From positions 1 to 41,696 of the forward strand of contig JAUMNV010000079.1 in the NCBI GenBank assembly GCA_031295725.1: a DNA stretch of 41,696 bases, read 5' to 3'. Each line of letters starts with the position of its first letter. The first letter of the stretch is position 1. Below the pieces are notes generated by a model, which worked only from the letters and a program-made list of their open reading frames with translations, was not told the origin of the DNA and ran no database searches. The stretch is from Collinsella sp. (lineage in GTDB: Bacteria > Actinomycetota > Coriobacteriia > Coriobacteriales > Coriobacteriaceae). This document shows positions 1-8,212 of the stretch, piece by piece. A program made the translations under genes and the position numbers.

Positions 1-28
1 ATCGTTCGCTTGTCGGTCGAAGCGTAAG

Positions 29-120
29 CCCCGGCGTTGGTGGAAATGGTGAAAATGCGTTGGCGTGATTGGGGAAATTGCGTTGGCGGAATCGGCTAAA
101 GTGCGATGGCGAAATTGGTT
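29..120. repeat. Four tandem degenerate 23-bp repeats
   Basis: Four head-to-tail 23-base units lie at 29-51, 52-74, 75-97 and 98-120. Each has a GCGTTGG-like core at the same offset (GCGATGG in the last) followed by a GG(A/T)-rich half. The unit is not a multiple of three and no convincing protein runs through it. An IstA-type transposase remnant lies just to the right, and IS21-family ends carry repeated transposase-binding sites, so an old insertion-sequence end is a reasonable inference. A simple degenerate repeat remains possible. Confidence 0.6.
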
Positions 121-141
121 GTTTTTACAGTAGCGCTAACA

Positions 142-166
142 ACACTATTTCACCGCAACTTATTGA
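142..166. repeat. Single half of a dispersed palindromic repeat
   Basis: The 20 bases at 145-164 (CTATTTCACCGCAACTTATT) are identical to 30915-30934, where the same word forms one arm of a perfect palindrome. Here only one arm is present, and it abuts the truncated IstA fragment. It looks like a scar of a dispersed element. Confidence 0.7.
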
Positions 167-170
167 AGGG

Positions 171-245
171 CTGCTTGCGCCAGTTCCGGGCGTCGTCCTC
201 GAGCTATTGGCGGATGACGGGCTTGTACGGGTCGAGCTTGCTCGG
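171..245 (-). pseudogene. IS21-type transposase (IstA) fragment
   Basis: Read on the minus strand, this stretch translates as S-K-L-D-P-Y-K-P-V-I-R-Q, a TAG stop (204-206), then L-E-D-D-A-R-N-W-R-K-Q. This closely resembles the KLDPYKP…LE.D…RKQ segment near the N-terminal part of IS21-family IstA transposases. Both ends are cut: the palindromic repeat half follows at about 166, and the cobalamin cluster begins upstream. With an internal stop and only about 25 codons it is a dead relic. Family assignment rests on motif recognition only. Confidence 0.6.
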
Positions 246-291
246 GGCGCTCCTCCTCGCGGGCGGGAGGGCGCGCAGGCGCGGCGAGCGC

Positions 292-1065
292 CTAGCGCGC
301 GAACTCCCGTAAGAGCGCGTCTTCCACTTCCCGAAGCGAAAGGGCCCCGTCTCCCTCGGCGGGACGGGCGACCACGATACAGCGCGCTCCCACGTCGCGC
401 GCGGAGGCGATCTTCTCGGCCGTGCCGCCTACGGTTCCCGAGTCCTTGGTCACAAGCCACTGGGCGCCCACCTGCCGAAGCATCGCCTCGTTGAGCTCGC
501 GGGTGAAGGGCCCCTGCATGCCGATGACGTGCGACGGCGAAAACCCCGCGTCGATGCACTTCGTTATAGCACCGGGCAGAGGGAGCACACGCACGAAGAA
601 GCGCTCCGCGAAATCGGCGACGCGCGTGTAGGGAGCAAGCTCCTTGCTCCCCGTCGTGAGAAGCGCGCGACCCGGGTTCTCGGAGAGAAAGCGCGCCGCG
701 CAGGCGATCGACGCGACCGACACGACGCCTTTGGGCAGCGCCTCGACCGGGCGCGTAAGGCGCAGGCATCGTGCACCCACGGCGAGCGAAGCGGCCCGGA
801 TGTTGCCGCTTGCGAGCGTAGCGAAGGGGTGCGTGGCGTCGACGACGATGCGCGCGCCGGAAAGCTCACGCTCCATGTCGGCCTCGTCGAGCCTGCCCGC
901 ATGCACCTCGATGCCCGGAAGCTCGCCCAAGAGCTCGCCTCCGTACTCGGTTGCCGCGTAGGCACGGGCGGGGATTCCCGCCCCGCTCGCCCATTCGCAC
1001 AGGAGGCGGCCCTCGGTGGTGCCGGCGAAGATGCGCAGCGCCGGCGCGGATGCGGGGGCCGTCAC
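292..1065 (-). CDS. cbiJ: Cobalt-precorrin-6A reductase
   Basis: 257 residues, CbiJ/CobK family, which reduces the macrocycle of (cobalt-)precorrin-6A with a pyridine nucleotide in corrin ring synthesis. The N-terminus has the family's I-F-A-G-T-T-E-G-R nucleotide-binding loop. Later come V-V-D-A-T-H-P-F-A, G-P-F-T and V-T-K-D-S-G-T-V-G-G, all CobK signatures. The GTG start at 1065 overlaps the cbiC stop as GTGA. Longer upstream reading in this frame lies within cbiC and is not family-like. It is the last gene of the leftward cobalamin operon; only insertion-sequence debris follows. Confidence 0.92.
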   Translation of the reverse strand: MTAPASAPALRIFAGTTEGRLLCEWASGAGIPARAYAATEYGGELLGELPGIEVHAGRLDEADMERELSGARIVVDATHPFATLASGNIRAASLAVGARCLRLTRPVEALPKGVVSVASIACAARFLSENPGRALLTTGSKELAPYTRVADFAERFFVRVLPLPGAITKCIDAGFSPSHVIGMQGPFTRELNEAMLRQVGAQWLVTKDSGTVGGTAEKIASARDVGARCIVVARPAEGDGALSLREVEDALLREFAR

Positions 1066-1703
1066 TTCGGGCCGCCTGGGCGCGTGATCTGGTAGAGCAG
1101 CGCGTTCATAATGGCGGCCGCCACGGTCGAGCCGCCCTTGCGACCCCTCGCGACGATGGCCGGCACGCGTCGCGCGAGTAGCTCCTCTTTCGCCTCGACC
1201 ACGTTCACAAACCCAACCGGCACCCCAACGACGAGCGCGGGCGCGATCTTCCCCGCGTCCATGAGCTCGGCGAGGCGCAGAAGTGCTGTGGGAGCGTTGC
1301 CGACGGCCACGATGAGCGGACCCTCGATGCCGCAAGCTTTGTCCATGCTCGCAACGGCGCGAGTCGTGCCCGCGGCGCGCGCCGTTGCGGCGACATCCGG
1401 GTCGGCCATATAGCACACGGCCTGGCAGCCGATCTTCGCGAGCGCGGGCTTGCTTATGCCTGCGAGCGCCATGTTCGTGTCGGTGAGCACCGTGGCCCCT
1501 GCGCGCAGTGCGTCGAGCGCACAGTGCGCGGCGTCATGGGTGAACACGAGGGAATCGGCGTACGAGAAGTCGGCAGTGGTGTGGATGACGCGCTTCACGA
1601 CGGGCTCTTCGAGCGGCGGGAACGTGCGGCCGCCGAGCTCTTCGGTGATGATTTCAAAGCTGCGCCGCTCGATGTCGCCGGGCGCCATCTCCTTGGAATC
1701 CAT
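1062..1703 (-). CDS. cbiC: Cobalt-precorrin-8 methylmutase
   Basis: 213 residues, CbiC/CobH family. It moves the C11 methyl group to C12, giving (hydrogeno)cobyrinic acid. The expected catalytic histidine is at about residue 41 in H-T-T-A-D-F. G-N-A-P-T-A-L and G-V-P-V-G-F-V-N, the substrate-binding motifs of the family, follow, and the length is typical. It starts at the ATG immediately 5' of the cobO stop region and is coupled to cbiJ by a four-base overlap. A cytoplasmic enzyme. Confidence 0.95.
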   Translation of the reverse strand: MDSKEMAPGDIERRSFEIITEELGGRTFPPLEEPVVKRVIHTTADFSYADSLVFTHDAAHCALDALRAGATVLTDTNMALAGISKPALAKIGCQAVCYMADPDVAATARAAGTTRAVASMDKACGIEGPLIVAVGNAPTALLRLAELMDAGKIAPALVVGVPVGFVNVVEAKEELLARRVPAIVARGRKGGSTVAAAIMNALLYQITRPGGPK

Positions 1704-2219
1704 CTAGTACTCCACTCCTTCCCTTGCACATATCCCCTGCTCGTAGGGGTGTTTCTCGCACCGCATCTCGGTTATGTAATCGGCCTTCTCCACGATCTTG
1801 CGGGAAGGCGCGCGCCCGGTGAGCGCTACTTCGACGCCGCGCGCGGACATATCGAGCGCGCGGTCCACGAGCGCCTCGTCGACAAGCCCCTTCGAAAGCG
1901 CGTCGAGCGCCTCGTCGAGCACGAGCAGCCCCTCCTGCGCGCCCTCGAGCTCGGCGAGCGCGGAAGCGAGGTTCCCATCGTGCAACTCGCGCGTCGCGGC
2001 AAGTTCTTCCGACGTCATGGACCAGGTAAACTTGTCCGACGCCTTCCCCGCGAACATGGGCACGCCGAAATGCTCGGCGAGCAGGCGCGCCTCCCCGCTT
2101 TCGCCGTCTTTCAGGAACTGCACAACGACGACGCGGCGGCCTGCGGCGAGCATGCGAAGGGCGAGCCCCATCGCCGCCGTGGTCTTGCCTTTGCCGTCGC
2201 CATGATACACGTGGATCAT
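1704..2219 (-). CDS. cobO: Cob(I)yrinate a,c-diamide adenosyltransferase
   Basis: 171 residues, CobO/BtuR (CobA-type) ATP:corrinoid adenosyltransferase, which attaches the 5'-deoxyadenosyl upper ligand. The P-loop G-D-G-K-G-K-T-T occupies residues 7-14, very near the N-terminus as usual for the family. V-V-V-Q-F-L-K-D, L-L-V-L-D-E and L-T-G-R-A-P motifs follow. Its ATG overlaps the cobQ stop as ATGA, and cbiC follows after a few bases. No separate upstream signal is seen, so expression is probably by translational coupling. Confidence 0.95.
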   Translation of the reverse strand: MIHVYHGDGKGKTTAAMGLALRMLAAGRRVVVVQFLKDGESGEARLLAEHFGVPMFAGKASDKFTWSMTSEELAATRELHDGNLASALAELEGAQEGLLVLDEALDALSKGLVDEALVDRALDMSARGVEVALTGRAPSRKIVEKADYITEMRCEKHPYEQGICAREGVEY

Positions 2220-3715
2220 ACGCCCTCCTCGATAATGCGGTAGACATACTCCATGTCGAGCGCCCCGCGCACGGAGTCGGCCAGGCGGTCGAACTCGCGC
2301 GCACGGTGATCGGCCGCGGACACCGCGCCCTCAGCACCCACGACGCTCTCGGGCAGGCCGCGCATGCGCGCGAGCGAGCGCGCGAGGGCGAGTGCCACCC
2401 CCGGTTCGTCGAACAGGCCGTGGAGATAGGTTCCGAACACGTTTCCGCAGGCCGCGCCTTCTGGTTTGCCGCCAATCGTGCCCGCAGGGGCGCAGGAGAC
2501 GGTCGTTTCGCCGTCGTGAATCTCGTACCCGCGCGCCGTCATGCCGTTCCACACCGAGAACGCGCCTTGGGCGCCCGTGATGCGCAGCTCCGACTGGGCG
2601 AGGCGCTTTTCCTCCTTGAACACCGTACTTGCAGGGATGAGCCCGAGCCCGCGCGCGGTGCCAGCGCCTTCCCTGCCGTGCGGGTCGGAAAGCTCGTCTC
2701 CCAAAAGCTGGTAGCCTCCGCATATGCCGAGCACCGGCGTGCCCGCGCCCGAAAGCGCGCGTACACAGGCTCCGATGCCGCTAGCCGCAAGCCAGCGCGC
2801 GTCGTCGACCGTGGACTTCGAGCCGGGAAGCACCACCAGGTCGGGTCGGCCCAGATCGGTCGTCGAGGAAACGTAGCGCACGCCCACGCCGGACACGCGC
2901 GAAAGCGGGTCGAAGTCGGTGAAGTTCGACAGATGCGGAAGGCGCACGACGGCGACGTCGATGACGCCGCGCGCCTCGCGGGCAGATAGGCGCGGCGCGA
3001 GCGAGTCCTCGTCGTCTAGGTCGAGCGTAAGATACGGCACGACCCCCACGACGGGGACCCCGCACATCTTCTCGAGCGGGGCCAAACCCGGGCGCAGGAT
3101 TTCCACATCGCCGCGGAACTTGTTCACCACAAGCCCCCGCAAAAGCGCGCGATCCTCGGGCGCAAGGAGCGCGACCGTGCCGTAGAGCTGGGCAAACACC
3201 CCGCCTGGGTCGATGTCGCCCGCGAGCAGCACGGGGGAGGACACGGCGCGCGCGAGCCCCATGTTGACGATGTCGTTTTCGGCAAGGTTGATTTCGACGG
3301 GGCTGCCGGCGCCCTCGATGACGATGACGTCGTTTTCCTCCGCGAGCGAATCGAACGCCTCCAAAATCTGCGGCATGAGCGCCTTCTTTCGCGCGAAGTA
3401 GTCCCTCGCAGCGAAGGCTCCCTGCGCCTTGCCGGCCACGATGAGCTGGCTTCGGTGGTCGCTTTCGGGCTTGAGCAGGATGGGGTTCATGCGCACGTCG
3501 GGCGCGATGCCGCACGCCTCGGCCTGCATGATCTGGGCGCGCCCCATCTCGAGCCCGTCGGCTGTGACACCGCTGTTGAGCGCCATGTTCTGGCTCTTGA
3601 AGGGAGCCACACGCAGGCCGTCCTGCGAAAGCACGCGGCACAGCCCCGCCGCAAGCAGGCTCTTCCCCGCGTTCGACATGGTGCCCTGGATCATGATGGG
3701 CTTCGCCCTACCCAC
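2216..3715 (-). CDS. cobQ: Cobyric acid synthase (glutamine-hydrolysing)
   Basis: 499 residues, CbiP/CobQ. It amidates the b, d, e and g side chains of adenosylcobyrinic a,c-diamide with glutamine and ATP. The N-terminus M-I-Q-G-T-M-S-N-A-G-K-S is the family's ATP-binding loop. The C-terminal class I amidotransferase domain shows the nucleophile in G-I-C-G-G-Y-Q and the His in T-Y-L-H-G-L-F. A GTG at 3715 is chosen as start: it overlaps the cobD stop by eight bases and gives the usual length. The ATG eight codons in (M-I-Q) is the alternative. The longer upstream frame is low-complexity shadow of cobD. Confidence 0.93.
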   Translation of the reverse strand: MGRAKPIMIQGTMSNAGKSLLAAGLCRVLSQDGLRVAPFKSQNMALNSGVTADGLEMGRAQIMQAEACGIAPDVRMNPILLKPESDHRSQLIVAGKAQGAFAARDYFARKKALMPQILEAFDSLAEENDVIVIEGAGSPVEINLAENDIVNMGLARAVSSPVLLAGDIDPGGVFAQLYGTVALLAPEDRALLRGLVVNKFRGDVEILRPGLAPLEKMCGVPVVGVVPYLTLDLDDEDSLAPRLSAREARGVIDVAVVRLPHLSNFTDFDPLSRVSGVGVRYVSSTTDLGRPDLVVLPGSKSTVDDARWLAASGIGACVRALSGAGTPVLGICGGYQLLGDELSDPHGREGAGTARGLGLIPASTVFKEEKRLAQSELRITGAQGAFSVWNGMTARGYEIHDGETTVSCAPAGTIGGKPEGAACGNVFGTYLHGLFDEPGVALALARSLARMRGLPESVVGAEGAVSAADHRAREFDRLADSVRGALDMEYVYRIIEEGV

Positions 3716-4931
3716 GGGTATCGACCTCCTTCGCCGAGCTTCGGCCATCCGCGCCCGCCATAGCGCCGCTGCAAGAAGCGCCGCCCCGTTCGTCGGGTTC
3801 GCCTTCGCCAGATGCGCCTTCCGCCCGAAGCGCGCGGCTGAACGCCATCGCAAGCCGGGCGTTCTCCTTGCGCGTGCGCACCGCGACGCGGCACCAGAAA
3901 CGGGACAGTACCGAAAACGAGTCGCACGTGCGAACCAAAACCCCCTGTTTATACAGGCGCTCGGGGATGTCTTTCGCCGGCGTGCGGACTAAAAGGAAGT
4001 TCGCATCCGACGGCACGACGGAAAGTCCGAGCGCGGAGAGCTCGTGGGAAAGCCACGCTCGCTCGCCCGCCAATACATCGCGCGCGCGCGAGACGTATTC
4101 GACATCTTCCAGGGCGGCTATGCCAGCGGCCTCGGCGACCGAGGAGACGGGCCACGCCTGCCCCGCCCGGCGAATCCCCTCGATGAGTTGGGCGTTTCCG
4201 CTGATCAGATATCCCAACCGCAACCCCGCCATTCCGTAGAGCTTGGTGAATGCGGAGAGCACGGCCACATGGCGCGAACACGCGGCGCGTGCGGCCACGC
4301 TCCTTTCGCGGGCGTCGGGCGCAAATCCGAGGAAGCACTCGTCCACGACGAGCAGCGCGCCCACCTGCTCGCAGCGGCAAGCCGCGGCATCGATCACGCG
4401 GGGGTCGACGAGGCGCCCCGTCGGGTTGTTCGGATTGCAGAGGTACGCCACGTCTCCCGGCCCCTCGATCGCGCGGGCGAAGGAGGCGGGCACGTCGAAG
4501 TCGTCCGCTTCGGAGAGCGGGAACTCCTGCACGCAAGCGCCGTAGTACGATGCCGCCTCCGCATATTCAGAGAACGTCGGCGCGCACACGACGATGCGTT
4601 TCGGGCGCACCGCCGCGGCGAGCCGCCAGATGATGTCGGACGCGCCCGCGCCGCAGACGATAGTATCTTCGGGAATGCCCTGGGCGCGCGCTAGGGCGCG
4701 AACGAGGGCGCGGCTTTCCCTATCGGGGTATGCATCGATTCGAGAAAGCGCCTTGCAAGCTGCGGCAACGGCGCGCGGCGAGGGGCCTGCCGGATTCACG
4801 TTCACCGAGAAGTCGATGAGGTCGGAGGCGCCCCCTTCGCAAGCGATGCCGAGCGATTGTGTGCTACCCCCATGCGCACGGGCGCGCAGAATTCCCGCGG
4901 CAACCCGGGACGCGGCGTGGTCTTCCCTCAT
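3708..4931 (-). CDS. cobD: Threonine-phosphate decarboxylase (aminotransferase fold)
   Basis: 407 residues, PLP enzyme of the histidinol-phosphate aminotransferase fold. CobD makes (R)-1-amino-2-propanol phosphate, the linker of the nucleotide loop. Visible motifs are F-S-V-N-V-N-P near residue 41, C-N-P-N-N-P-T-G near 165, V-V-D-E-C-F near 195 and the Schiff-base lysine at about 230 in S-A-F-T-K-L-Y-G. The C-terminal ~40 residues are Gly/Ser/Ala-rich and not typical. The ATG at 4931 overlaps the cbiB stop (ATGA). A paralogous HisC function is less likely, given the neighbouring cbiB and cobQ. Confidence 0.88.
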   Translation of the reverse strand: MREDHAASRVAAGILRARAHGGSTQSLGIACEGGASDLIDFSVNVNPAGPSPRAVAAACKALSRIDAYPDRESRALVRALARAQGIPEDTIVCGAGASDIIWRLAAAVRPKRIVVCAPTFSEYAEAASYYGACVQEFPLSEADDFDVPASFARAIEGPGDVAYLCNPNNPTGRLVDPRVIDAAACRCEQVGALLVVDECFLGFAPDARERSVAARAACSRHVAVLSAFTKLYGMAGLRLGYLISGNAQLIEGIRRAGQAWPVSSVAEAAGIAALEDVEYVSRARDVLAGERAWLSHELSALGLSVVPSDANFLLVRTPAKDIPERLYKQGVLVRTCDSFSVLSRFWCRVAVRTRKENARLAMAFSRALRAEGASGEGEPDERGGASCSGAMAGADGRSSAKEVDTRG

Positions 4932-5902
4932 ACCATCGCCCCCACGACAAGCACGACCGCCGCGCGCGCGGCGCCGAAGACGACAAGCGCGCATACGGAC
5001 GCGGCGAGCATGAGCCTAGTCGCCCGGGCGATGTCGCCCCACTCGATTTCGCGGGACGCGTCGCCTATCGTCGGTTTCTCAACGAGCTTGCCGAAATACA
5101 CCGCGGGTCCTGCCAGGCGCAGCCCGAGCGCGCCCGCGCACGCTGACTCGGTCTGCGCCGAGTTGGGGCTCGCATGGCGACGCCTGTCGCGGCGCCAGAT
5201 GCGCGCCGCCCCACGCGCGTCGAGCCCGACGATCGGGCACACGGCGATCATGAGCAGGGCCGATAAGCGCGAGGGAATCCAGTTCACCGCATCGTCGAGG
5301 CGCGCCGAGGCGCAGCCGAAGTCGATGTAGCGCTCGTTTTTGTAGCCTACCATGCTGTCGAGCGTATTCACCGCCTTGTACGCCATGCCCAAGGGCGCAC
5401 CCCCGATCATAAGGTAGAAAAGCGGCGCGATGACGCCGTCGCTCGCGTTCTCCGCCACCGTTTCCACGGCGGCGCGCGCAACGCCCTGCTCGTCGAGAAC
5501 AGACGTGTCGCGTCCCACGATGAGGCCGACGGCTTCGCGCGCCGCGACAAGGCCGCCCTTCGAGAACGCGCTGGCCACGGCCAGGCTCTGGCGGCGCAGC
5601 TCGCATGCCGCGAGAATCTGATAGCTCGCCCATGCCTCGACCACGAAGCGCAAGCCGGGGTGAACCATGCCGCAAAGATGTAGGATTCCCCAGGTCAAAA
5701 GCCCACACGCAAGCGGAAGCGCCACGGCGAGCACAAGCCCTGCGGCACGCGTGCCCGCGGACGTTTGCGGGAATGCGCCCCGCAGGCGGCCTTCGGCCCA
5801 CGTGATCGCGCGCCCCATGGCGACGACGGGATGGGGAAGCCAGCGCGGGTCGCCGAAGGCAAGGTCGGCCGCGAACCCGGCGGCGACGGCAAGAATCGTC
5901 AT
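4928..5902 (-). CDS. cbiB: Adenosylcobinamide-phosphate synthase
   Basis: 324 residues, CbiB/CobD integral membrane protein. It joins the aminopropanol phosphate made by the neighbouring CobD to adenosylcobyric acid. Family motifs include D-L-A-F-G-D-P-R-W-L-P-H-P-V near residue 12, A-E-N-A-S-D-G-V-I-A-P-L-F-Y in the middle, and K-A-V-N-T-L-D-S-M-V-G-Y-K. Several hydrophobic segments, including one at the extreme C-terminus, fit a membrane enzyme. The ATG at 5902 shares one base with the upstream stop (TGATG). The ~90 extra residues upstream in frame are a shadow. Confidence 0.94.
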   Translation of the reverse strand: MTILAVAAGFAADLAFGDPRWLPHPVVAMGRAITWAEGRLRGAFPQTSAGTRAAGLVLAVALPLACGLLTWGILHLCGMVHPGLRFVVEAWASYQILAACELRRQSLAVASAFSKGGLVAAREAVGLIVGRDTSVLDEQGVARAAVETVAENASDGVIAPLFYLMIGGAPLGMAYKAVNTLDSMVGYKNERYIDFGCASARLDDAVNWIPSRLSALLMIAVCPIVGLDARGAARIWRRDRRRHASPNSAQTESACAGALGLRLAGPAVYFGKLVEKPTIGDASREIEWGDIARATRLMLAASVCALVVFGAARAAVVLVVGAMV

Positions 5903-6903
5903 CACCGAGCATCGCCCCCCGAAGCGGGGCGAACGTCGCGAAGGCAGCGCCCATCCCAGGTGGCGGCCCATGCGCCGCCCGGCTCGGTATGCACGTCGAA
6001 GTATCCCATTTTCGGGACAGCTAGCTCGGAGAGCAGCGCTTTCACGGTACCCGCGTGAACGACGAAGACGGCGCGCCCGCTCCCCTGGGCACACTCCGAT
6101 TCGCACGCCTCCCGAAACGCCGCGACGACGCGGCGGGTGAAATCGCTCTTGCCCTCGCCATGCGGGCAGCGCGTCTCGCACCAGGAGTCTACCCAGGCGC
6201 GGTAGCGCGCATCCTCTTTAAGCTCGGCGGCGCTTCGCCCCTCGAAGTCGCCGAAATCCATCTCGCGCAGACCGGGGCACGCCATAAGCTTCGCGTTCGG
6301 GAAGAGGATGCGCGCCGTCTGGTCGGTGCGGGCCATGCCGCTCGTGATAACACGGAACACGTCACGATCGCACGCGAGGTCGCGCAAAGCGCGCTCGCCC
6401 GCGCTCGACAGGGGCTCGTCGGTGCCCGCCCCGCTGTAGCGATGGTCTTCCGTGCCTGCCGTGGCACCATGGCGCACGAAGACGACTTCCAAAGGCGCGC
6501 CCGCGCTCTGCGTCCCTCGAGGCGCATCGGCAAGGTTTCCTTTGATGACCTGGGGAATCCCGCACGTCATGCGCACGACGACGTCGGCGCGCGCAGCGAG
6601 CGCGCATCCCAGGCGCCCCGCGCGCTCGCGCCATTGGGCGTCTTCCGCACGCATAGGGACGACCCCCGAGCCGACCAAGGTCAGAATCACTGCGTCGAAG
6701 CCGATCAGCCACTCGAGCGCCCGGTCAGCGTCGAGCGCGCGTACGAGTTCCTCAGCACGGTACGCTACGCGGCCGGCAAAAGCCGCGGGCACGCCGCCCT
6801 CCGCTAGCTGCGCCGCGTCGACGAAATCGTCCGCCGCGAACCCGAGCTTTTCGCGCACGAAGGTCCTCTTCCCCGAATGCGCGCCACCTACCACGAGCAT
6901 CAT
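5902..6903 (-). CDS. CobU-like / CobC-type phosphatase fusion
   Basis: 333 residues, two domains. Residues 1-~130 resemble CobU (adenosylcobinamide kinase/guanylyltransferase): a P-loop at 6-14 (G-G-A-H-S-G-K-R-T) and a C-terminal C-G-I-P-Q-V-I-K-G matching the C-G-I-P…K-G end of the true CobU nearby. The ATM…RIxxHR block holding the guanylated histidine is absent. Residues ~138-333 are a histidine phosphatase: R-H-G with the catalytic His at ~145, E-M-D-F-G-D-F-E-G and V-V-H-A-G-T. This suits alpha-ribazole phosphatase CobC. The start ATG at 6903 overlaps the cobS stop (ATGA). The phosphatase role is likely; the N-domain's activity is uncertain. Confidence 0.82.
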   Translation of the reverse strand: MMLVVGGAHSGKRTFVREKLGFAADDFVDAAQLAEGGVPAAFAGRVAYRAEELVRALDADRALEWLIGFDAVILTLVGSGVVPMRAEDAQWRERAGRLGCALAARADVVVRMTCGIPQVIKGNLADAPRGTQSAGAPLEVVFVRHGATAGTEDHRYSGAGTDEPLSSAGERALRDLACDRDVFRVITSGMARTDQTARILFPNAKLMACPGLREMDFGDFEGRSAAELKEDARYRAWVDSWCETRCPHGEGKSDFTRRVVAAFREACESECAQGSGRAVFVVHAGTVKALLSELAVPKMGYFDVHTEPGGAWAATWDGRCLRDVRPASGGDAR

Positions 6904-7667
6904 AGGAGCATGCCCCCCGCCACCAGCATGGCAAGCATCGCGAGCTCGGCCCATTGCAGAAACCATCCGGCCAAATCACCTGTCACCCCACCGAAGCGGG
7001 ACAGGGCAACATGGCGATACCACGCGAGCGCCAAAAGCCCCGCCACCGCCATAAGGGCGCCGACGGCCTGAGCGCACGCGACCATCCCTGCAGCCGAAGC
7101 CGCAGCGAAAGCGCAAAGCGGCACGACGATCGCCGCGCGCTTCTTCGAAGGCGAGAGCCCCGCGGCCATGCCGTCCGCCCGCGCGGCAGGCCAGCATTCA
7201 ACGGCGAGCCCCGAAAGCGCGCGGGAGAACACGAGCGAGCACAGAAGCGCGAGGAACGCCCCCGCCGTAAGCGGCAGCGCGGTGAACAGGGAAAACTGCA
7301 GAATAAGGTACACGACAACACCGATGACCCCGAAGGCGCCCGCCCGCGGGTCGTGCATGATCTCGAGCTTTCGCTCGCGCGGGGCCCAACTTGCAAGCGC
7401 ATCGGAGGTGTCGCAGAGCCCGTCTAGGTGGATGCCTCCCGTCACCGCCACAGGCAGCGCCACGAGCACAGCCGCGACGATGGTCGCGGGCACGCCGAGC
7501 AAGTTCGCCACGTGCCCCCACGCCGTCATGAGGAAGCCTTCCGCAAGGCCCACCAGGGGAAACGCGGCAAGCGAATGGGTTGATCCGAAATCGGTCCAGG
7601 CCGATTTCGGGACGGGAATGCGCGAGAACGTTCCGAACGCCGCGCAGATTGCCTCTGCTATCTTCAC
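6900..7667 (-). CDS. cobS: Adenosylcobinamide-GDP ribazoletransferase
   Basis: 255 residues, CobS family, the membrane enzyme that condenses alpha-ribazole (phosphate) with adenosylcobinamide-GDP. The signature G-G-I-H-L-D-G-L-C-D-T-S-D-A-L lies near residue 80 and the conserved M-H-D-P-R-A-G-A-F-G follows. The rest is mostly hydrophobic, with R-F-G-G-V-T-G-D near the end. The GTG start at 7667 overlaps the cobU stop (GTGA). This places cobS directly between its two partner activities, cobU and the cobC-type fusion. Confidence 0.94.
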   Translation of the reverse strand: MKIAEAICAAFGTFSRIPVPKSAWTDFGSTHSLAAFPLVGLAEGFLMTAWGHVANLLGVPATIVAAVLVALPVAVTGGIHLDGLCDTSDALASWAPRERKLEIMHDPRAGAFGVIGVVVYLILQFSLFTALPLTAGAFLALLCSLVFSRALSGLAVECWPAARADGMAAGLSPSKKRAAIVVPLCAFAAASAAGMVACAQAVGALMAVAGLLALAWYRHVALSRFGGVTGDLAGWFLQWAELAMLAMLVAGGMLL

Positions 7668-8212
7668 CTTGTAGGTCCTTCGCCTTTCATCCACACGGGA
7701 ATCCCGCATACCACTTCGACTGCGCGGTCGGCCAGCGCCGCCACGCCCGCGTTCACGCGCGCGAGCGCGCGCCTCCATGCCTCGGTCCGCTCATCGTAGC
7801 GCATCCCATCGGCGAACACGTCGACGGTGACCACCACCGTATACGCAGCGGCCTGAGCGAGCCGTTCGATGCCTCCGAGCACCTCGCGCGCCGCAGCGTC
7901 GGGGTCACGTGGGGACAAGCCGCCTTCCGCGAAAAGCTCGTTTGCAACCAGGTTGCCCACGTCCTCCAAAAGAAGCGTGCAGCCGCGCGGAAGCCCGGAC
8001 ACTGCGGCGCCCACGTCACGCGTGCGCTCGAGGGTGGAAAACCCCTTGCCCTCGCGCAGCGCCCGATGGCGCGCGATGCGGCGGGCGCCCTCTTCCCCGA
8101 AGGGCTCCATCGTTGCCAGGTACACGCGAGGGCCGTCGTGCCCGAGGCACAGGGACTCGGCGTAGGCGCTCTTGCCGCTCGCGGCGGCGCCGATGACGAG
8201 CGTCACCGTCAT
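7664..8212 (-). CDS. cobU: Adenosylcobinamide kinase / guanylyltransferase
   Basis: 182 residues, CobU/CobP. It phosphorylates adenosylcobinamide and transfers GMP from GTP. The P-loop is at 8-15 (G-A-A-A-S-G-K-S). Y-L-A-T-M-E precedes a R-R-I-A-R-H-R block with the probable guanylated His at about 49. L-L-L-E-D-V-G-N-L is the family's Walker B-like segment, and the C-terminus is V-C-G-I-P-V-W-M-K-G. The length matches the family. The ATG at 8212 overlaps the cobT stop (ATGA). A second, reduced CobU-like domain occurs two genes downstream. Confidence 0.94.
   Translation of the reverse strand: MTVTLVIGAAASGKSAYAESLCLGHDGPRVYLATMEPFGEEGARRIARHRALREGKGFSTLERTRDVGAAVSGLPRGCTLLLEDVGNLVANELFAEGGLSPRDPDAAAREVLGGIERLAQAAAYTVVVTVDVFADGMRYDERTEAWRRALARVNAGVAALADRAVEVVCGIPVWMKGEGPTR

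Noticed and set aside
29..120. Tandem repeats as a CRISPR array
   Set aside because: Units are directly adjacent with no unique spacers, and no cas gene is present.
69..494. Plus-strand frame over the cbiJ region
   Set aside because: Low-complexity Arg/Pro-rich translation opposite a clear CbiJ; the GC-rich shadow pattern repeats throughout the island.
3708..4931. hisC (histidinol-phosphate aminotransferase)
   Set aside because: Same fold, but the position between cbiB and cobQ in a cobalamin operon makes CobD the better call.
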